From the NCBI GenBank assembly GCA_030248215.1, contig JASANG010001081.1, forward strand, positions 60,429 to 124,428: 64,000 bases of DNA. Reading direction: 5' to 3'. A program made the position numbers and the translations under genes. The stretch's first letter is position 1; each line of letters begins with the position of its first letter. This stretch comes from Enoplolaimus lenunculus. Lineage: Eukaryota; Nematoda; Enoplea; Enoplida; Thoracostomopsidae. Below are positions 27,401-37,800 of the stretch, one piece after another. Below the pieces are notes generated by a model. It was not told where the DNA came from. It saw only the letters and a list, made by a program, of their open reading frames with translations, and searched no databases.

Positions 27401-29563
27401 ACGCGTAGTTATGGTGCCCTTAGTTTATCGTATCTGAGAATGGGTTAAAAACCTACTCTGAGTGTACTACTATGATTCATTTTTCACCAAAGATGTTTTT
27501 GGGTACGCTATATATATTACACTTATTGCTATGCATTTCATGTATAATATTTTAGTATGGTTTATTTGCGGTAAAAAACTGTTTGCTACTCATTGTTTAC
27601 CAGTTTATTTTAAATTTAAATCTCCAAAATTGAAACTTATTCAATTTCAAGCCAGATGTATTTAGTGATTTTGTTCGTTGTTGGTACTTCGCTCAAAATA
27701 ATAGTAGACATTTCAAATTTTGAACAAAGACTGTATTTTGTTTTTAAAAAGATAATTTCTACAGTAAAATAGACTATAGAATATTTTATCGCTTTGAGTC
27801 AAGAATTTCCTATACTTACGATTACAAGTACGTCTCGTGTTCGCACGTGTACTGCACACGCACTCTATGAAGATTTGCTAAAATAAATTTCGAAAAACGT
27901 TTTTTGAACTTTTCAAAAAAAATTCAAACTAAGCTAATTTCGGTCTTCAGAGAATTTTCAAAACAATACGCGTGACACTCAAAAGACAAAAAAGTTAAAG
28001 TGTTACCAGCAGATTCAACGCAATATAGTCCTCGACTTTGCTATGAAATTTTTCAGTATTTTCATTACATTTTTATTACACGAAGTTTTCTGATTTTAAC
28101 ATATGCCTGCCTAATGAAAATTTGGTTTTTGCAACAGTTTCGGCATCACATATGAAATCTTTCCAAATTCAGCTATCAAAAATCAGATTTTCTTGTATAG
28201 ATGGTGCAAAATATTTTCAGGCTGTGACTTGCAAGAGTTGACGAATTTTTGGGCGAACCTAGCTCAATTGAAGTTTTATGTAGATTATAAGAGTGATTCT
28301 ATCGGTTGATCGACCAGACCGTGGCCCTTAAAGCTACGTAGAAAGCTTTGTGAACAGAGCAAGCGAGAAGTTGAAAGTCGCATCAGCATTAAGTAAGTTT
28401 GAAGCACCAGCAAAACATGTATTGGTTCATGTATATTAGGTCTGGCTCATGGATTGGAGGTCTTGACTCCAAAAGACAACTGGCTACGTGCCTAGTGAGG
28501 TGCAATGCAAGCGCAAAAACTTAAAAATATCTGACCTTCCCAAAAAAGTTAATCCCGTCCCCAACTTTCGGTTTATGCATTTTTAAATTTTCGTATGCAA
28601 ATTAAGTGTTTGTTGAAACATCACAACAGTTGCGTTAACTTTACCTTGTTATCCCGGCACAGTCTAGCACACTCGTCCATAGTTAAGTCCATGTGTGTTA
28701 CATCTTGCTCTACTTGCGGCGCCATGTTAGGGTATCGAAAGAATGTAGCGGTGTCACCACCGGCATTAGGACACTCGGATATTTCAGCTGAAAAGATAAC
28801 CAAAACCAAAACAGAACGTTGCCTTTTAACACTTTTGCCACAACTCTAAACCTACCCCGCTATGCCTAATCTCAATGCAAAATATCAGGTGACGCTATGC
28901 TTAAGCCGAAGGATAAGCCTAAGCAGAATTCTGACCCTAGGCATAATCTACAATTTGGCAAGCTGTTGGAGGAAACATGCAAGAGGTCAGTATGGCTTCA
29001 AGTTGATCACCGTAATCCCGTAGCCGTTAAGATACAATTCAGGCATCAAATTCAATACTACATTCATATAATGATTCTTACTCGACGACTTTAATGCGGT
29101 TAAAACATCAGGTTGAAATGTGTACATAAAGGACCTTAGGATTGCGTACTAAAGGTACTTAAAATTTCAAAAACTCACTGTCTGGGGACGTATACAAGGG
29201 GAGAGATCGATGGTAGGGTATTCAGTGCCGAAACATCTGGAAAGACAAGAAAAACACTTTTAACAAGCTCAAGATCATCTCTTTAGATCTCAGAAGCCAA
29301 AAATTTTACAATTATACCTTAACGGGCTGAAATCTTAGATACGCTCCAGATACTGAGGTACTTGCAACTTGACACAGCAACCATATCGAGAGGATGGCTG
29401 AGTCTCTTGTGATATGGTAGGAAAAAACAAAACGATTGCAAAAAAGAACTGAGAAACAACAACAGTATTTACCTGGGCTGAAATCGTTTTGAGACCAAGC
29501 AAAGCTTTGCATCGCTGCTAAGTAAAAGCATAGTAAACAATTAAACATTTTAGTAAAGCGCAA
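9412..29563 (-). CDS. Secreted protein with six PAN/Apple modules and a Pro/Ser/Arg-rich tail, complete, 15 exons
   Basis: Exons in transcript order: 29473-29563, 28645-28787, 20409-20556, 19682-19791, 18836-19013, 17451-17596, 16715-16856, 15449-15572, 14621-14700, 13900-13986, 13558-13672, 12826-12971, 12083-12218, 10855-11356, 9412-9882. They total 2619 nt, exactly 872 codons plus TAA, and all phases agree. Exon 1 encodes a signal peptide ([17 protein letters not shown], then SFAWS). Six PAN modules follow at residues about 36-127, 131-223, 225-319, 324-416, 418-503 and 506-601. Each has a C-x(2,3)-C pair or single Cys at its centre, a CxSxxY-like strand, Cys-x-Leu and a final Cys. Residues 602-872 form a Pro/Ser/Arg-rich tail with a basic run KRRRHR at about 631-636. 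PAN modules bind protein or carbohydrate partners outside the cell. Such proteins occur in nematode cuticle, glycocalyx and secretions; the specific role here is unknown. I recognise no named orthologue. Confidence 0.9.
11430..11560. repeat. Family F interspersed repeat, copy in PAN-gene intron
   Basis: See the shared words with 54120-54265. It lies in the intron between exons 12083-12218 and 10855-11356. Confidence 0.55.
12318..12430. repeat. Family C arm in PAN-gene intron
   Basis: TGGTACAAAATGTACCACC followed by a TTTTTTGGCTGAACC stretch and ATTACCCCTAAATTAGACTA, as in the left arm at 2626-2725. Confidence 0.55.
13135..13282. mobile_element. TTAGGC-bearing element (family B), 3'-truncated
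   Basis: Begins GGACCATATAAAGATCAGGG, then the family core and a run of TTAGGC-like hexamers. The right end is not seen. It lies in an intron of the PAN gene (12972-13557). Confidence 0.65.
14840..15036. mobile_element. TTAGGC-bearing element (family B), 197 bp
   Basis: Ends ACCCATGTA... and ...TACATGGG(CC) are inverted. The flank AGTGATC occurs at 14833-14839 and 15037-15043. The interior holds about seven TTAGGC or near-TTAGGC units in two clusters. It is located in an intron of the PAN gene. Confidence 0.75.
17716..18016. repeat. 49-bp direct repeat bracketing a tRNA-bearing segment (252-bp period)
   Basis: 17716-17764 and 17968-18016 match at 46 of 49 positions (shared core ATTCTAAGTTAAGCAGTACC). 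They enclose the tRNA-like gene and its 5' flank, all inside an intron of the PAN gene. This is either a recent partial tandem duplication or an insertion with an unusually long target duplication. Confidence 0.8.
17769..17840 (-). tRNA. tRNA-Thr-like gene (anticodon GGT) or tRNA-derived element
   Basis: 72 nt fold as a full cloverleaf. The acceptor arms are GGCTGCG and CGCATCC with one mismatch (3:70). The D arm is GCTC/GAGC, the anticodon stem GCGGA/TCCGT with loop CCGGTAA, and the T arm GTGGG/CCCAC with loop TTCGAGT. Box A and box B matches are good, and a TTTT run follows at 17758-17755. Odd points: anticodon GGT is not the usual eukaryotic Thr anticodon for ACC (normally AGT, read as inosine), and position 33 is C instead of the near-universal U. 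No intron is seen. It may be a functional variant, a pseudogene or the head of a SINE. Confidence 0.65.
22865..26937 (+). CDS. Nematode cuticle collagen, complete, 6 exons, 299 aa
   Basis: Structural collagen secreted by hypodermis into the cuticle. Exons: 22865-22938, 23768-24003, 24624-24791, 25725-25919, 26192-26317, 26837-26937; total 900 nt. The N-terminus has the typical hydrophobic block ([13 protein letters not shown], residues 13-25, continuing to about 43). Next come a charged region, the subtilisin-type site RTLSKR at residues 83-88, a Cys cluster (94, 97, 98) and Gly-X-Y blocks from about residue 96. The repeat is interrupted by a Cys/Pro linker in exon 3 and a Thr/Pro stretch in exon 4. 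The end is [12 protein letters not shown], then [12 protein letters not shown] and TAA. Introns within and after the Gly-X-Y region split Gly codons in phase 1, as in many collagens. The whole gene sits in the second intron of the PAN gene, on the opposite strand. The start is the ATG just before the conserved block; an SL-type trans-splice site was not established. Confidence 0.93.
23129..23482 (-). mobile_element. MITE family A, truncated copy in collagen intron 1
   Basis: Internal sequence matches the other copies in reverse orientation and the right end GGGTCACTACAG-TA is intact. The left terminal inverted repeat is missing. It lies in intron 22939-23767 of the collagen gene. Confidence 0.75.
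24060..24185. repeat. Telomere-like TTAGGC/GCCTAA tract in collagen intron 2
   Basis: About 125 bp of degenerate CCTAAG/GCCTAA hexamers (for example CCTAAGCCTAAGC). Similar short tracts occur at about 3665-3740, 16487-16580, 37455-37530, 39395-39470, 41645-41790, 43995-44045, 46810-46915 and 54955-55070. They are interstitial and degenerate, so this is not a chromosome end. Confidence 0.75.
25190..25383. repeat. Family D repeat (GC-rich ends, TAAGGTCCC core) in collagen intron 3
   Basis: Starts TAGCGGATACAGAGGAGGGG and ends GGATCCGCCTCTAA, forming degenerate inverted ends. The interior carries the unit AAATTGTAAGGTCCC with AAAATTTTTTGGTG. Related, with several tandem units: 37648-37973, about 51188-51745 and 53533-53692. 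Confidence 0.6.
27258..27342 (-). repeat. tRNA-derived sequence (degenerate, SINE-like)
   Basis: On the minus strand, a box A-like TAGCTGAGTGGTTGGGATAA is followed about 35 bp later by a weak box B, GAAGTCGAATCGTA. The arms do not pair well enough for a working tRNA. Confidence 0.4.
29473..29563 (-). CDS. Signal-peptide exon (exon 1) of the PAN-module gene
   Basis: The ATG at 29563 opens a frame with a short basic start, a hydrophobic Leu/Cys/Phe core and a small-residue cleavage region, then the donor GTAAAT. The exon ends in phase 1 and joins directly to 28787 (phase 1), giving Pro-Ala-Glu before the first Cys of PAN module 1. This fixes the start of the protein. Confidence 0.85.
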
Positions 29564-32500
29564 TTCACGTTAAACGTAATCTTTAAAATTCGGCATGAAA
29601 TCGCACCATTTGGAGGGTATATTTTTCGTTTTAAATCGGTGTTCGTTTCGGTAAAATTTGCAATTTCCCTATTTGAATTTTACTTATCCAGTTGAATATT
29701 TGCGTCGCTCAATTGTTTTAGTAGAAAAATATAGTAAGTTTAAAATTTTTATACGAACATAAATATTCGTTTTTCGCTTCTATTTCCGAAACTTTGATCA
29801 CTATCCGTTTACGCTGTTTTTAGAATTCATTTAAATTTGGTGAAGTTGAATTTCCATTGAAGATAAAGGCAAGTTTGGTCTCAAAATTTTTGGTTTTAGT
29901 GTTGTGGATCTAAATTCCACTCAGCACTGGCTCGAAGAATTAGAATTGCAATAAAAGAAAGAAATCAAACATCCAAAAATAATCAGAATTAAAATAAGCA
30001 TGAAAATGTTCAATAGAAGACGCATAGAGTGCTGTTATATGAAATTAAATTTAATATTCAAATACAATAAAAATCACATTTCATATGTCGGAAATTTATT
30101 AAAATTCGCAAAATTTTCACAGGAATTTTAAATAAAAGGTAATTCCAAGCGCTCTAAACAGCATTTAAGATATCCGAAGACACTAAATTGTGCAAAACTG
30201 TTATGTTTCGTTTCTATTGCTGTCGCACCATGAAGCCCCAGTAATAACAATTTTGACAAGTTTTATAAACGTATACGAGAGGGATAGGGGGATATATATC
30301 CGAAATTCCCGCCGGCTCGAAAAAAGCAATTTTATATGTTTTATAATAACAGGTCAAAATAATTTTCACACTCTGTACGCCTGCTCGCAAATTACTTTTA
30401 GGCGAGATTATTTCCTTCTAAAACGAAAACCGTGCCGTGTCCCTGACAAGCGTAACGAATTTCGGTATTGAAAATTTTCAGTACCACAAAGTAGAGGAAA
30501 ATGTCACTATTTTCGCTGTGAAAGTAGGACACAAGAAAATTTTGCTGATGCGTAACCCTTAGAATTCTGTGTCTAATTCTATCAAAACATGCAGTTGTTA
30601 CGCATTTTACTAAAAACAACCATTAATTTGAAAGGTTTAAATATAAATTATTAATGCATCCTACGTTTAGAATAGTACAACGCAACGCACGATTAGCCGT
30701 TGTAAGATAAATTAATAATTTGCGTAAAATAAAAACGCCGCCGCTCTATTTCCAGGTTCGCTATAGCGGAAAACGAACGGAAATGCTTTCTGGTATGGCT
30801 CACTGCAGACATCTTCGACTCTATGCCAAAAATTTTCCAAGTGCGTAAGAATCGTTTCACCGTTTCGAAAAGTTGATTGCACTTCTAGCAAAAATTCCAG
30901 GTTGTGGGGCTTAATGAGTTATGCCATACAGTCCTTTCGTTGCTCGTGCGCAACTCATTGCGAACCTCTGAAGCTCAGAATCATTCATAGTTAGTACGTA
31001 AAAACTCGAATGCGATATACGTCGAGCGATCAAGACACATGGTTAAAATGTTTAAATTATTTTAAGTTTCAGGTGCAAAAACTGTACCACCTAACAATTG
31101 CTAATCAAATATCGTTCATTCTATTGACACATTTGCTCAAGTCTCCACATGCTAAAAGTCAGTCCCTAGTTTTTCTAAACTCTTGTACTGTATTGACCCG
31201 AATAAGAGGGGAGGGGTAATAAGGGGGGTCCCCATTTTGAGTCCGAATCAATTGGAGTCCGTATCCCTAATATGAGTCCGTAAGCGGATAAAGTCCCTAA
31301 ACCCTAATTAGAGTCCATAAATGTCAATTAACAATAATTGTAGCGCATAAATGACTCCAAGACCAAATAACTTGAGTTCGAAAGTTTAAAGCGTACTTAA
31401 ATTTTGAAAGTACATTCCTTGTATTATCGCTCAATCTATTGACACAAGAGAAATAAACGTTTAATTCAACGGATAATTGGACTACCAGATATATCAGTAA
31501 CGAAGGGCGGCGGAGCGCGGGTTAAAAATAAATAACAGTCCGGGCCCGAATAACAAGGGGGGAACCCTCTGGAGAGGCCAAATAAATATCAACTCCACCC
31601 TCTTATTCGGGTCACTACAGTATTCTCACAAGCTTAGACATAGCTTTAGCTCCAAGAAGAGACTTGTCTTATTGTCTTAACCTATACCTATAAAACTTGC
31701 TTTAGCCTTTACTTTAACTATGGTGGCAAGTGTGCAAGGATCTAAACGCGTCTATTTCAAGAACATTTGACCCGCATTTTCACAAGTATATGATGAATAA
31801 AGTTGGTACAAATAATCGTGATATTGTTTCGACGACCCCTGTTTAATCAAATTTCATATTGTTAGTTTTTCAGACGGCCTGAAGGCCGTCTTCATTAATA
31901 GTAGCTGAAGTCTTAGGGTACCAGTCTTACAGAAACAGAACATAAAATTTAGAAATTCTAAACTACAGATTATTTTTCGGGCGTATTGCAATTGTACGGT
32001 TGCTATAGACATTAAATTTATATTTATCAAATTGCGAAAGAAACTGTTTTTTCCTTGAATATTTTTACATAGACCCTGATGAGTTTCCGTTCGGCCCCCT
32101 GTATTTATCGAACGCAATTTTGATATTTTAAGGGTTGAGAGTGGTTAATTGATATTCTGCGAAGACGAAATTTGCATATTCAATGTTCTCTTGAGATGAA
32201 CATGTAATAAAATTATTTGCTGTTTACTTTACTTGGTTAGCTTAGGCGGAATTTTACCTTCTTTTAACGAACAAAGTTAGAATTTAGTTTTAATTTTGGT
32301 TTAATTTTAATTATAAAAGCGAATTTTGGATAATTGATGATAATGAACAAATAATTAATAAGAATAACCTTAAAAAATTATGCCAGATTAAGAAACTAAT
32401 TTCAATTAAAACATTTGGCTTCACAACATTATATACAACTTTGAAACATTTAGAAATAAGCGGAAATTTCCATAAAATTTTTAACAGTTTTTAAAAATAC

Positions 32501-33186
32501 AGGTGGGAAATCAATAAAATGTCATAATATATACAGCGGCGTACTGGAGTAATGATATGATAATGGAATCTTTAATTTTCAATTTTACTAATTATAGATT
32601 GGTTTCTAGTTAGTATGCATTTTGATTTTCGTAATTTGGTTTTCAAACAGGATATTGGAATCCGTGTGGGTACAAACTGTACTGCCTACTTAGCCAGCTT
32701 ATATTAATTGCAAAACGAATGTTAATTTGCTCAGAATTTAGAGCCCTCTGCAGTATCAAAATATTATTGAAATGGTTTCAAATATATATCGCTCTCATTA
32801 ACGACAACAATTAATTTTAGAAAAAATTATAAGATTACATCTCCCAACTCTTCGAGTTTACAAATGTTAATCTTATGATTCCGTTGATGTTGTTAATCTG
32901 AAAGAAAAATTAATCGACGTTTATGACAATCGTATCGATTTTAATTTTAATATTACAATAAAGCCTTCATATTTTGATAGTAGCTTATCCATAAAAGCCA
33001 TTTCTTGAATGAGCTATTCTCACAAAACCTTCAATACGATTCGCACAACCAACGACAAATTAATAAATTAAAATTTTTTACGGCATTCTTGAATCAGGAG
33101 GATACGGGAAATTTTTTCCATACGTTTGCTAAAAAAGGCAAGTTTAAACTTAAATTTTAAAAAAGGTTTGGTTTTGCTATTTACAG
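29564..33186. other. Spacer between divergent PAN and BAIAP3-like genes; promoter regions
   Basis: Strongly AT-rich with no exon I can support. It contains a complete copy of the TA-flanked MITE (31188-31620). Promoters of both genes must lie here, but no TATA or Inr element could be singled out. Missing 5' exons of the BAIAP3-like gene may also be here. Confidence 0.5.
31188..31620 (+). mobile_element. MITE family A, copy with both ends (433 bp)
   Basis: TA-flanked, from CTGTATTGACCCGAATAAGA to TCTTATTCGGGTCACTACAG. It has the same orientation and internal order as the copy at 4980. Located in the spacer between the PAN and BAIAP3-like genes. Confidence 0.88.
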
Positions 33187-33257
33187 ATGGTCCTGGATCT
33201 AAATCATCAAAGAGTGATGATTCTACGTCATGGAATGTGGTTGATCGTGATGAATTA
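33187..33257 (+). CDS. Tentative upstream exon of the BAIAP3/UNC13D-like gene
   Basis: Acceptor TTTACAG and donor GTGTAT bound a Ser/Asp-rich coding segment (GPGSKSSKSDDSTSW, ending VVDRDEL) that closes in phase 0. It could splice to the phase-0 acceptor at 34825 to give DEL-SLQSDV before the LYxxLL motif of the family N-terminus. There is no independent support; the gene could also start at the ATG at 34807. Confidence 0.3.
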
Positions 33258-34806
33258 GTGTATTTAAAAAAGTTGTGTCTGATCATTTTGAAGTATTCGA
33301 AGCGAAAATTGAGCGGAATAGTGACTTTTTGCGTAAAGAGGTTGGCAACTGCCGATTTAAAAAAATGTTATTTGTTCCAACATTTCACGGAATCGGAAAT
33401 GACATAGCATTGGTTCAAACAACTGTTGGATCAAGTGATGAATTTCTCGTGCTTCAACGTCGTCGAGCCTGCAGGGACTGTTGGTTGCTTTTACATAACC
33501 GAATTCGGTTAGCTTTCACGTAAATGAAACCTTCTTATGTAAACTCCATAATTAAATGTGTGGCGTGGTGAAAATTACAGAAAAAAAATCCAAATTTAGA
33601 CATTTGAAATTTTAGTGTGTTGGAAATGAACTAAATTTTGAATCAATAAAGTTCATTCAAAGCGTAACGCGCATAAACAATTGCCTGTTAAAGAATTGAA
33701 CTCCAAAAAGTGATTTGGCTTTAATTTGAAGGTAACAATTGCCTTGTTGAAGAATTGAACACCAAAAATTATTTCGGCTTTAATTTGAAGGTTAAGACGA
33801 AACCGTTTTGTGTGAATACTCATTTCGCTTCCAAAATAGCCGGAAACTCGGCCTCCTCGTATTTTAATCTAAATGGTTTGATGTTCCATCGCTGTACAAA
33901 TTATATGAACTTGAGGTTGATACCAATACGTGACCAAATCATACATAGTTCTGAGCTTAAGCCTTATCATAAATATGTTGGAAGAGAAACGTGTACACGG
34001 TCCGCGACGCGATATCTGCGCAACTCGCACTGAGTATATGTTGTTTTATAGTGTGCAACAGGATGCAACCGAATATCCATTTCTGTTTCCGTTTCTGGCA
34101 AAAATAGGTTTGGGTGTCCGTTAATTACATATTCCGAAAATTTCGCTATTTTCATGGTCATAATATAGTTTTCAGTACAGATATAGTGCAATTTTTCGAT
34201 TTCAAATAAATATGTTGAAATTCGCCTATAATAATAAAAAATTAGGGTGCATTCGCTACTTTTTCATTAAAATTTTAGCGGGGCTTGTGAATATTCACAA
34301 AATTCGATTGTATTGGCAAAAAATAAATTTTTTCCAGTCTATTATTTATACTATACGGTTGCACCTTGGTGCGCTGTGTAGCCAATGAGATAACCGGTAA
34401 AATAGCTTGAAATGCTTTGTTTCTTATCTGTGTAACGAAACCGGAAGATTGTTTGTGTTTTATGACTTGTTATTGCTAAGCTTTTCAGCCTAATGTACTG
34501 ATTAGAATCGGATTTTTCATAGAAACACTAATGCAAAACGGTTTTAAAGGTTTGCTCAATGTTGCATTTTTATGATTAATATTATAATTTCTGTTCATTT
34601 TACGATAACTTGTGCCAATTATTAACTTAAAAGTCAAAAAATTCAACCAAGTAGTTTCTGGTTGAGTTCGTGATCGGCAACGAGCTCGAAAAAGTTTCAG
34701 CAGCCAAGACACTGAAGGCGAAAAAATTCGGCTTAAAAATTATTTTTTAAGTTAGGCATATTTTCAGTTGATTTTGGGATTAAATTAAAAATTCTGCAAA
34801 ATCGCA

Positions 34807-37800
34807 ATGAATGTTCAAGTGCAGAGCTTGCAGTCTGACGTGATATCTGATCGATTGTATCGTCAGCTCTTGCGGTCAATTATCAACGGCCCGCCTGAGA
34901 GACGTGTTCGTTGTCAACCGGCAAACTTAATCTCTTACGTGAAAAACGTAAGAATGAAGTTTTAAAATTTAAAATATTCATTAAATTTAAGAAAAAACAA
35001 AAAAATTAACATGGTGTATATTTGAAATGCTCATAGTTTCATTTAGCTTTGAGTTGTACTGACCCGAATAAGAGAGGGACTGATATTTAATTGGCCCCTC
35101 TAGAGGGTATCCCCTGTTTTTCGGTTACCGACTGTTATTTTTTAACCCGGCCTCCGCCGCTCTTCGCTACTAACATATATCCGGTGTTGCAACTATCCGT
35201 TAACTTAAACGTTTATTGGTCTTGAATCAAAAGCTCAAAAGCTTGAGCGATAATGCAAGGTTAAACTTATTAATTACCTTCACATTTAAGTATGCTATAA
35301 AGTTTAGAACTCAACTTTATTTGGGCATGGACTCATTTATACCCTATAAATAGGGATAACTGACATTTAGGGACTCTAATTACGGTTTAGGCACTCTATC
35401 CGCATACGGACTTGGGACTCAAAATGGGGCCCCCTCTTATTACCCCCCTCTTATTCTGGTCACTACAGTACACATTATGACTATAAGGAAGAATGTAATT
35501 ATCTCTGAAAGTCCAAACGCGAAATCTACCCAACCCCAATACGCATAGAAGAAAATATTGTAATCATTTCTTTTCATGATTTTTAGATTTTCAAACTCGA
35601 TTCCAATGTGCACTCGAAACTATTGTCCAAAGAAGAAACTGCGAAGGTATGTTTTATTAAGTATGGTTTTTTTGCAAAGTAAACCAGGATTTTTCCGTTA
35701 TCTTTCCCAGACTGCGTTTACCCCAAACTCGTTGGCTTTACAATTTTTTTACATATACGAGCTTCTCGTGACCTACACTGATCATTCCACGCCTATTTAA
35801 ATTTTTGAAAAATTCTAGTTTTTTCGGTCCTGAAGTCTCCCCATTGTGACAAAAAAAATTTTTGTCAAAATGTTTGACAAATTATACACCATTGGATGCA
35901 ACATGCCGCGCTGAGTCCAGTGGCGTTAAATTTTTGGCAATCAATTGATTAAAGAATTCAAATGAGTTATTTAACAATGACTCGTTAACCAATCGTCTGA
36001 TTGCAATAAATTTAACAATATTGGACTCAACTCCGCAAGCTGCATCGAATGGTATAAATTTGTCAAACTTTTTCACAAATTTTTTTATGGTCTCAAACGG
36101 TAGCATCCCGTTTTTTATGATGAAATAATGATACTGAGCCCAGGCCCGCCACCTGCAGCTCTGGAGCGTCCACAGAAAAACATACTTGGGGGTCGGGCAC
36201 CGAGTAATGGTTTCAAATTATGACGCTGAATTTGTGCCAATGAAAAAACCCCTTAAAACCTTTACAGTCTGTTGAAATAATCAGGCTTCAAGTTGAACAG
36301 TTTTGTTTAGTGCAAAAAATTTGTAATCGCAGCGGAATTTTTGTTTTATTTTTTAAATTGATCCGCATTATGGGTATTAATTTCAGATCGACCATGAACT
36401 GCAAGTTGTTGTTATCGATGCAAGTGGCGTTGTTACCGGTAAACCGTGACAACATTTATGCTGAATTTGTTTACAAAACTAGAAGTAGTAAATGCGTGTT
36501 GAGCCAACGAAATCACGCAATTTCATTAACGTACATGAAACAATATAGGCTTTCCGTGGTCTTACATAAACAAGTGACAGGGGCATAACCAAGATTTTAT
36601 TTCGGGAGAATATAATTTTATGAAAACAAATTTTTCTGGCCTTTAAGTTTAATAAAGTAATTCTAAATTTTCTAAAAGACAATTTCTTATATCTAGAAAT
36701 ACCAGGAAGGAACAATTTCACTTATTTCATTTCTTGTATACGCCACTGTCAAGTCTGAGCCAAACTGCAGTCTTTAGACACGTAGAATTGTTTTGATGAT
36801 ATTTCCACAGCGACCACACTGAAAATGTTGTTTTGGCCTTTCGATAATTTGAGAAAATGTTTTGTAATCTAAACTGAATGTACTGTTTATAAATGTTAAT
36901 AGGCTACCACTTTGTGCATGAGATTGCTCTATTTAATTGTGTACCATTTTTAGCAAAAAATCCGTTCTGTACTTTGCGACTGGAACAGATCAGTCGATCA
37001 CAGACTACTCATCATTTGTCACCGCGGGTCGATCAAAACGGAAATTGGCCCAATTTAGAACAAGACATGACGGGTAAGTTGTAATATTAGTGTTCAGAAA
37101 TATAACGCCAATTTTAAAATCAACTGTTAACTTTATAAAATAAAAATTTGTGAAAATCAGTTGTGTTAAATCTTTAATTTTGCACAAAAGCTCGTAAGTT
37201 TATGGAACTGGTTAATTCTCCGGCAGGCGATGGTGCGGATTATTACTGTCCCCTATTTGAAGAAGAAATGACATTTTTTGTACTTTCAAAAAATGCTGTT
37301 TCAGAATATTCACAGGACGTCGACTTTGTATCAACTGAATGCGCAACCAACATCGGTGATCCAATTTGGAACGAAGAATTTCGATTGTAAGAACATCACG
37401 GTACACTTCCCCAACCGTTAAAGGTCCCACATTTAAAATTTGTGCTTTCACATAGGCTTAGGTTTAGTGAAAACCTAAGCAACGTTTTGGCTTAAGCAAA
37501 CCTTTTTTAACCGAAGCCTAATGCATAACTTTATTAGTTAGTTTGACAGTAACTGCAACCGTCAAATGGATTTTTAAATAATTGGTCTTGTACAGTACCG
37601 TAACATTTAGGTGAAGGCTTAAGCAAAGGTTTATGCTAGACATCGGCACTAGCGGATCCTGAAGGGAGGTGGGGGTGTAGGCCCCCCGACATAATTTTTT
37701 ATGATGCAATGGTAAGGTCCCTCCCCTCAGAAATTTGTTGTGTAAAAATACGATTATTACCCTGAGAAAATTTTTTGTGATAAAACCTTGCAATTTTTCC

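Larger units (their letters stand above)
20557..28644 (-). other. 8.1-kb intron 2 of the PAN gene, host of the nested collagen
   Basis: The donor after AAC-AAG at 28645 (GTAAAG) and the acceptor TTTCAG before 20556 are both phase 0. Joining them completes PAN module 1: the half ending CARLCRDNK is followed by [14 protein letters not shown]. No further minus-strand PAN exon was found inside. The complete collagen gene (+), one truncated MITE (23129-23482), TTAGGC-like tracts and a GC-rich repeat (25190-25383) lie within. Confidence 0.8.

Noticed and set aside
29177-29237. Extra exon between the signal-peptide exon and PAN1
   Set aside because: The signal exon (phase 1) joins exon 28645-28787 directly in frame; including this segment breaks the frame.
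33260-33523. Open frame of about 82 residues (EVFEAKIERN...) after the tentative upstream exon
   Set aside because: No family similarity, and its frame is unrelated to the BAIAP3-like N-terminus.
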